Shown here: piece after piece, positions 63,668-64,000 of the stretch | Layout of the letters: each line of letters opens with the position of its first letter | Numbering within the stretch: the first letter of the stretch is position 1 | NCBI RefSeq assembly: GCF_041146395.1 | Contig: NC_090989.1 | Coordinates: 172,143,501 to 172,207,500 of the forward strand | Source of the DNA: Eulemur rufifrons | Lineage: Eukaryota > Chordata > Mammalia > Primates > Lemuridae | Length of the DNA: 64,000 nt | Reading direction: 5' to 3' | Translations under genes and position numbers: made by a program | Notes under the pieces: model-generated | The model's database searches: none | Seen by the model: only the letters and a program-made list of their open reading frames with translations | What the model was told of the DNA's origin: nothing

Positions 63668-64000
63668 TTAAGCTTTGTCCTGGTTTTAGCTTTTTCAACA
63701 AAGTTTTCACTAAAATAGGATTTTAGTCAGAAACACATACTTGGTAGTTTTTATGTAAGATAAAATATTACCTTTATTTTTATGTCTAATATTAATAAAT
63801 CACATTTTAGAGACAATAGGCAGGAGTCACAGGGAAGACATTAATAATTTTACAAGATAAATCCTGAGTAAGGTGCCTCCAAATGCCTAAACCACATCCT
63901 AGGTGAAAATTAAGTAACTTTCACAGTCACACTGAACACCATTTCCTTATGAACTTCCAAGATGCCATTTCTTTATGAACAGATCAGTGACCGATGACTG
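63668..64000. other. Intronic, no gene seen
   Basis: AT-rich tail of the window with no recognised element. Confidence 0.5.

Larger units (their letters stand above)
57793..64000 (-). other. SUCLG2: SUCLG2 intron, partial, at least 6.2 kb (upstream side)
   Basis: Ends with acceptor catttag next to exon 57696-57792 and extends beyond the window. It holds an old L1 split by two Alus and a Tigger element split by an Alu. The preceding SUCLG2 exon, which should end just before A-A-D-Q-I-K-K, was not found. 57.8-58.4 and 61.75-62.6 kb hold nothing I recognise. Confidence 0.8.

Overview
This window is nuclear DNA of a primate, most likely a strepsirrhine (lemur). It is AT-rich and dominated by introns and mammalian repeats. 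Several Alu elements are of the lemur type: they carry about 30 extra bases in the middle A-rich linker and a right arm reading 'gctgacgccacggcactcac'. A 298-bp piggyBac-like miniature element at 37.5 kb also fits; from memory, non-autonomous piggyBac elements are reported from the gray mouse lemur. I cannot name the species.

The only protein-coding gene I can support is SUCLG2, the GDP-specific beta subunit of mitochondrial succinyl-CoA ligase, on the minus strand. Three consecutive internal exons are visible: 57696-57792 (97 bp), 47825-47986 (162 bp) and 45318-45460 (143 bp). All have consensus splice sites, compatible phases and no stops. Together they encode 134 residues, from the end of the ATP-grasp half (E-V-N-P-F motif) into the CoA-ligase half (V-N-G-A-G-L-A-M motif). 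I found neither the preceding exon (above 57792) nor the following one (below 45318). The rest of the window therefore reads as SUCLG2 intron: at least 45.3 kb of the downstream intron, two complete introns of 2364 and 9709 bp, and at least 6.2 kb of the upstream intron.

Layout: 1-12 kb holds old MIR, L1 and MaLR-LTR debris. 12-22 kb has two MaLR LTRs (MLT1, MST), an unnamed ERV LTR, an L2, a MER20-like element and a GC-rich insert that starts with a hAT-like terminus. 22-37 kb has five dated full-length Alus, L2/MIR/MER5 remnants and a local duplicate pair. 37-45 kb has the piggyBac MITE, two L1 3' ends and an AluJ-like copy. 45-58 kb is the exon-bearing part. 58-64 kb holds an old L1 split by two Alus and a Tigger DNA transposon split by an Alu.

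Nothing here looks like an undescribed multi-gene system. The observations most worth checking are the piggyBac MITE, the hAT-headed insert, two unexplained local repeat pairs, a possible plus-strand exon at 17.66 kb, and non-repetitive stretches that may be conserved regulatory DNA. Repeat family names are from memory, without a database.
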